From: Acinetobacter sp. P8-3-8
GTDB taxonomy: Bacteria; Pseudomonadota; Gammaproteobacteria; Pseudomonadales; Moraxellaceae
Direction of reading: 5' to 3'
Length of the DNA stretch: 53,213 nt
Assembly: GCF_000214135.1 (NCBI RefSeq)
Contig: NZ_AFIE01000020.1
Location: forward strand, 1-53,213
Below the pieces are notes generated by a model, which worked only from the letters and a program-made list of their open reading frames with translations, made no database searches and had not been told where the DNA came from. Of this stretch, positions 52,817 to 53,213 are shown piece by piece (the first letter of the stretch is position 1; each line of letters starts with the position of its first letter). The translations under genes were made by a program, and so were the position numbers.

Positions 52817-53151
52817 ATATCCAGCCATAATCTCACTGGGTGTACACCATCCCATACTACAAAGTTATAATCAGTATCTAAGTCGATCCATAATTGCTCC
52901 TTATTGAATCTCATAGGGTTTTTATCCCGATTTAACATGAGATTTTCACATTGGTTACACTGTATGACAGACATTTTTTGTGAAGCTATGAATCTCGTAT
53001 CTTGACAAATATATTTAAGACCATACTTTTCTAATAGTAATTTTATCTCCTTATCTAAAGACTCTAACCTTTCATCAAAAGTATTTTCAACTATTTCATC
53101 TTCAATTGTTTCAAAATAACTATATAACCGCCGAATCGCATATTGCTTCAC
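52813..53151 (-). CDS. Hypothetical protein with a CxxC motif
   Basis: 112 residues from GTG 53151, with AAGGAT before it. Acidic helical N-terminal half (EDEIVENTFDERLESLDKEIKLLLEKYGL), then VIQCNQCENLMLNRDKNPMRFN with a CxxC that could bind zinc. Ends VRLWLDI with the stop inside the IS30-like end, so the last residues may be altered. Not recognised. It is the last gene in the window; the sequence beyond 53151 shows no further feature. Confidence 0.65.
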   Translation of the reverse strand: MKQYAIRRLYSYFETIEDEIVENTFDERLESLDKEIKLLLEKYGLKYICQDTRFIASQKMSVIQCNQCENLMLNRDKNPMRFNKEQLWIDLDTDYNFVVWDGVHPVRLWLDI

Positions 53152-53213
53152 ACAAGCATCCTTTTATCTTATTTATTAATTCATACTGAAAATATTATAA
53201 ATTCTTTATCAAT

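Noticed and set aside
1-53213. tRNA, rRNA, riboswitch or prophage genes
   Set aside because: No cloverleaf, rRNA block, known aptamer core, integrase or phage structural gene was recognised on either strand by eye; a covariance-model scan would be decisive.

Overview
The window looks like a stretch of an Acinetobacter-type gammaproteobacterial chromosome. This is inferred from the low-GC coding style, the neighbourhoods (clpS-clpA; ftsY divergent from two M16 peptidases; rnd near a YcgL-domain gene; cydP-cydA-cydB-cydX-ybgE), an OMPLA-type phospholipase and a small Gram-negative porin. No rRNA, tRNA, CRISPR array, replication origin or complete mobile element was recognised. Most of the window is conserved housekeeping DNA. 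Accessory character is limited to an Abi_2/HEPN gene near 9 kb and a decayed patch at the right edge.

Layout. 1-5.6 kb: a gene cut by the left edge, a YnfA-family membrane protein with an apparent frameshift, clpA/clpS, a coiled-coil membrane protein and argC. 5.7-8.7 kb: a membrane diguanylate cyclase, divergent from a two-gene HD-domain plus alpha/beta-hydrolase operon that is preceded by a 28-bp perfect palindrome. 8.8-13.8 kb: a lone Abi_2 gene, a YgjP-like metallopeptidase, rpiA divergent from ilvA, and an unknown gene. 14-20.3 kb: a Ktr/Trk-type potassium uptake pair, phospholipase A (pldA) and a PreP-like M16C peptidase. 20.6-26.6 kb: a fourfold-repeat membrane protein, a GNAT enzyme, a PfkB kinase-Rieske-YqiJ-like run, then an extradiol dioxygenase, a SnoaL-like protein and an HxlR regulator.

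26.6-30.6 kb: an AT-rich intergenic region, then the complete cytochrome bd operon, including CydX (33 residues) and CydP (63 residues). 30.6-37.4 kb: a GNAT enzyme, a DUF2057/YccT-like protein, a nitroreductase with a palindromic promoter element, ftsY, and a catalytic/non-catalytic M16 pair. 37.4-40 kb: small unknown proteins, a Sel1-like mini-protein with a structured leader, a DUF2750-like protein and a CBS-domain protein. 40-46.8 kb: trpB, a MoxR/VWA pair followed upstream by a four-TM protein and a YcgL protein, rnd, recR and ybaB. 46.9-52.3 kb: metZ divergent from a PhaC-like hydrolase and a beta-hydroxyacid dehydrogenase, a YARHG secreted protein, a HIT protein, and a porin whose upstream region carries a good Pho-box candidate. 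52.4-53.2 kb: an ankyrin-repeat remnant, an IS30-like terminal sequence and an unknown gene.

I found no convincing new multi-gene system. The most interesting leads are the palindrome-controlled HD/hydrolase operon (7.1-8.7 kb), the homopolymer frameshift in the ynfA homologue, the putative Pho box before the porin, the promoter palindrome of the nitroreductase, and the IS30-like solo end beside the broken ankyrin gene.
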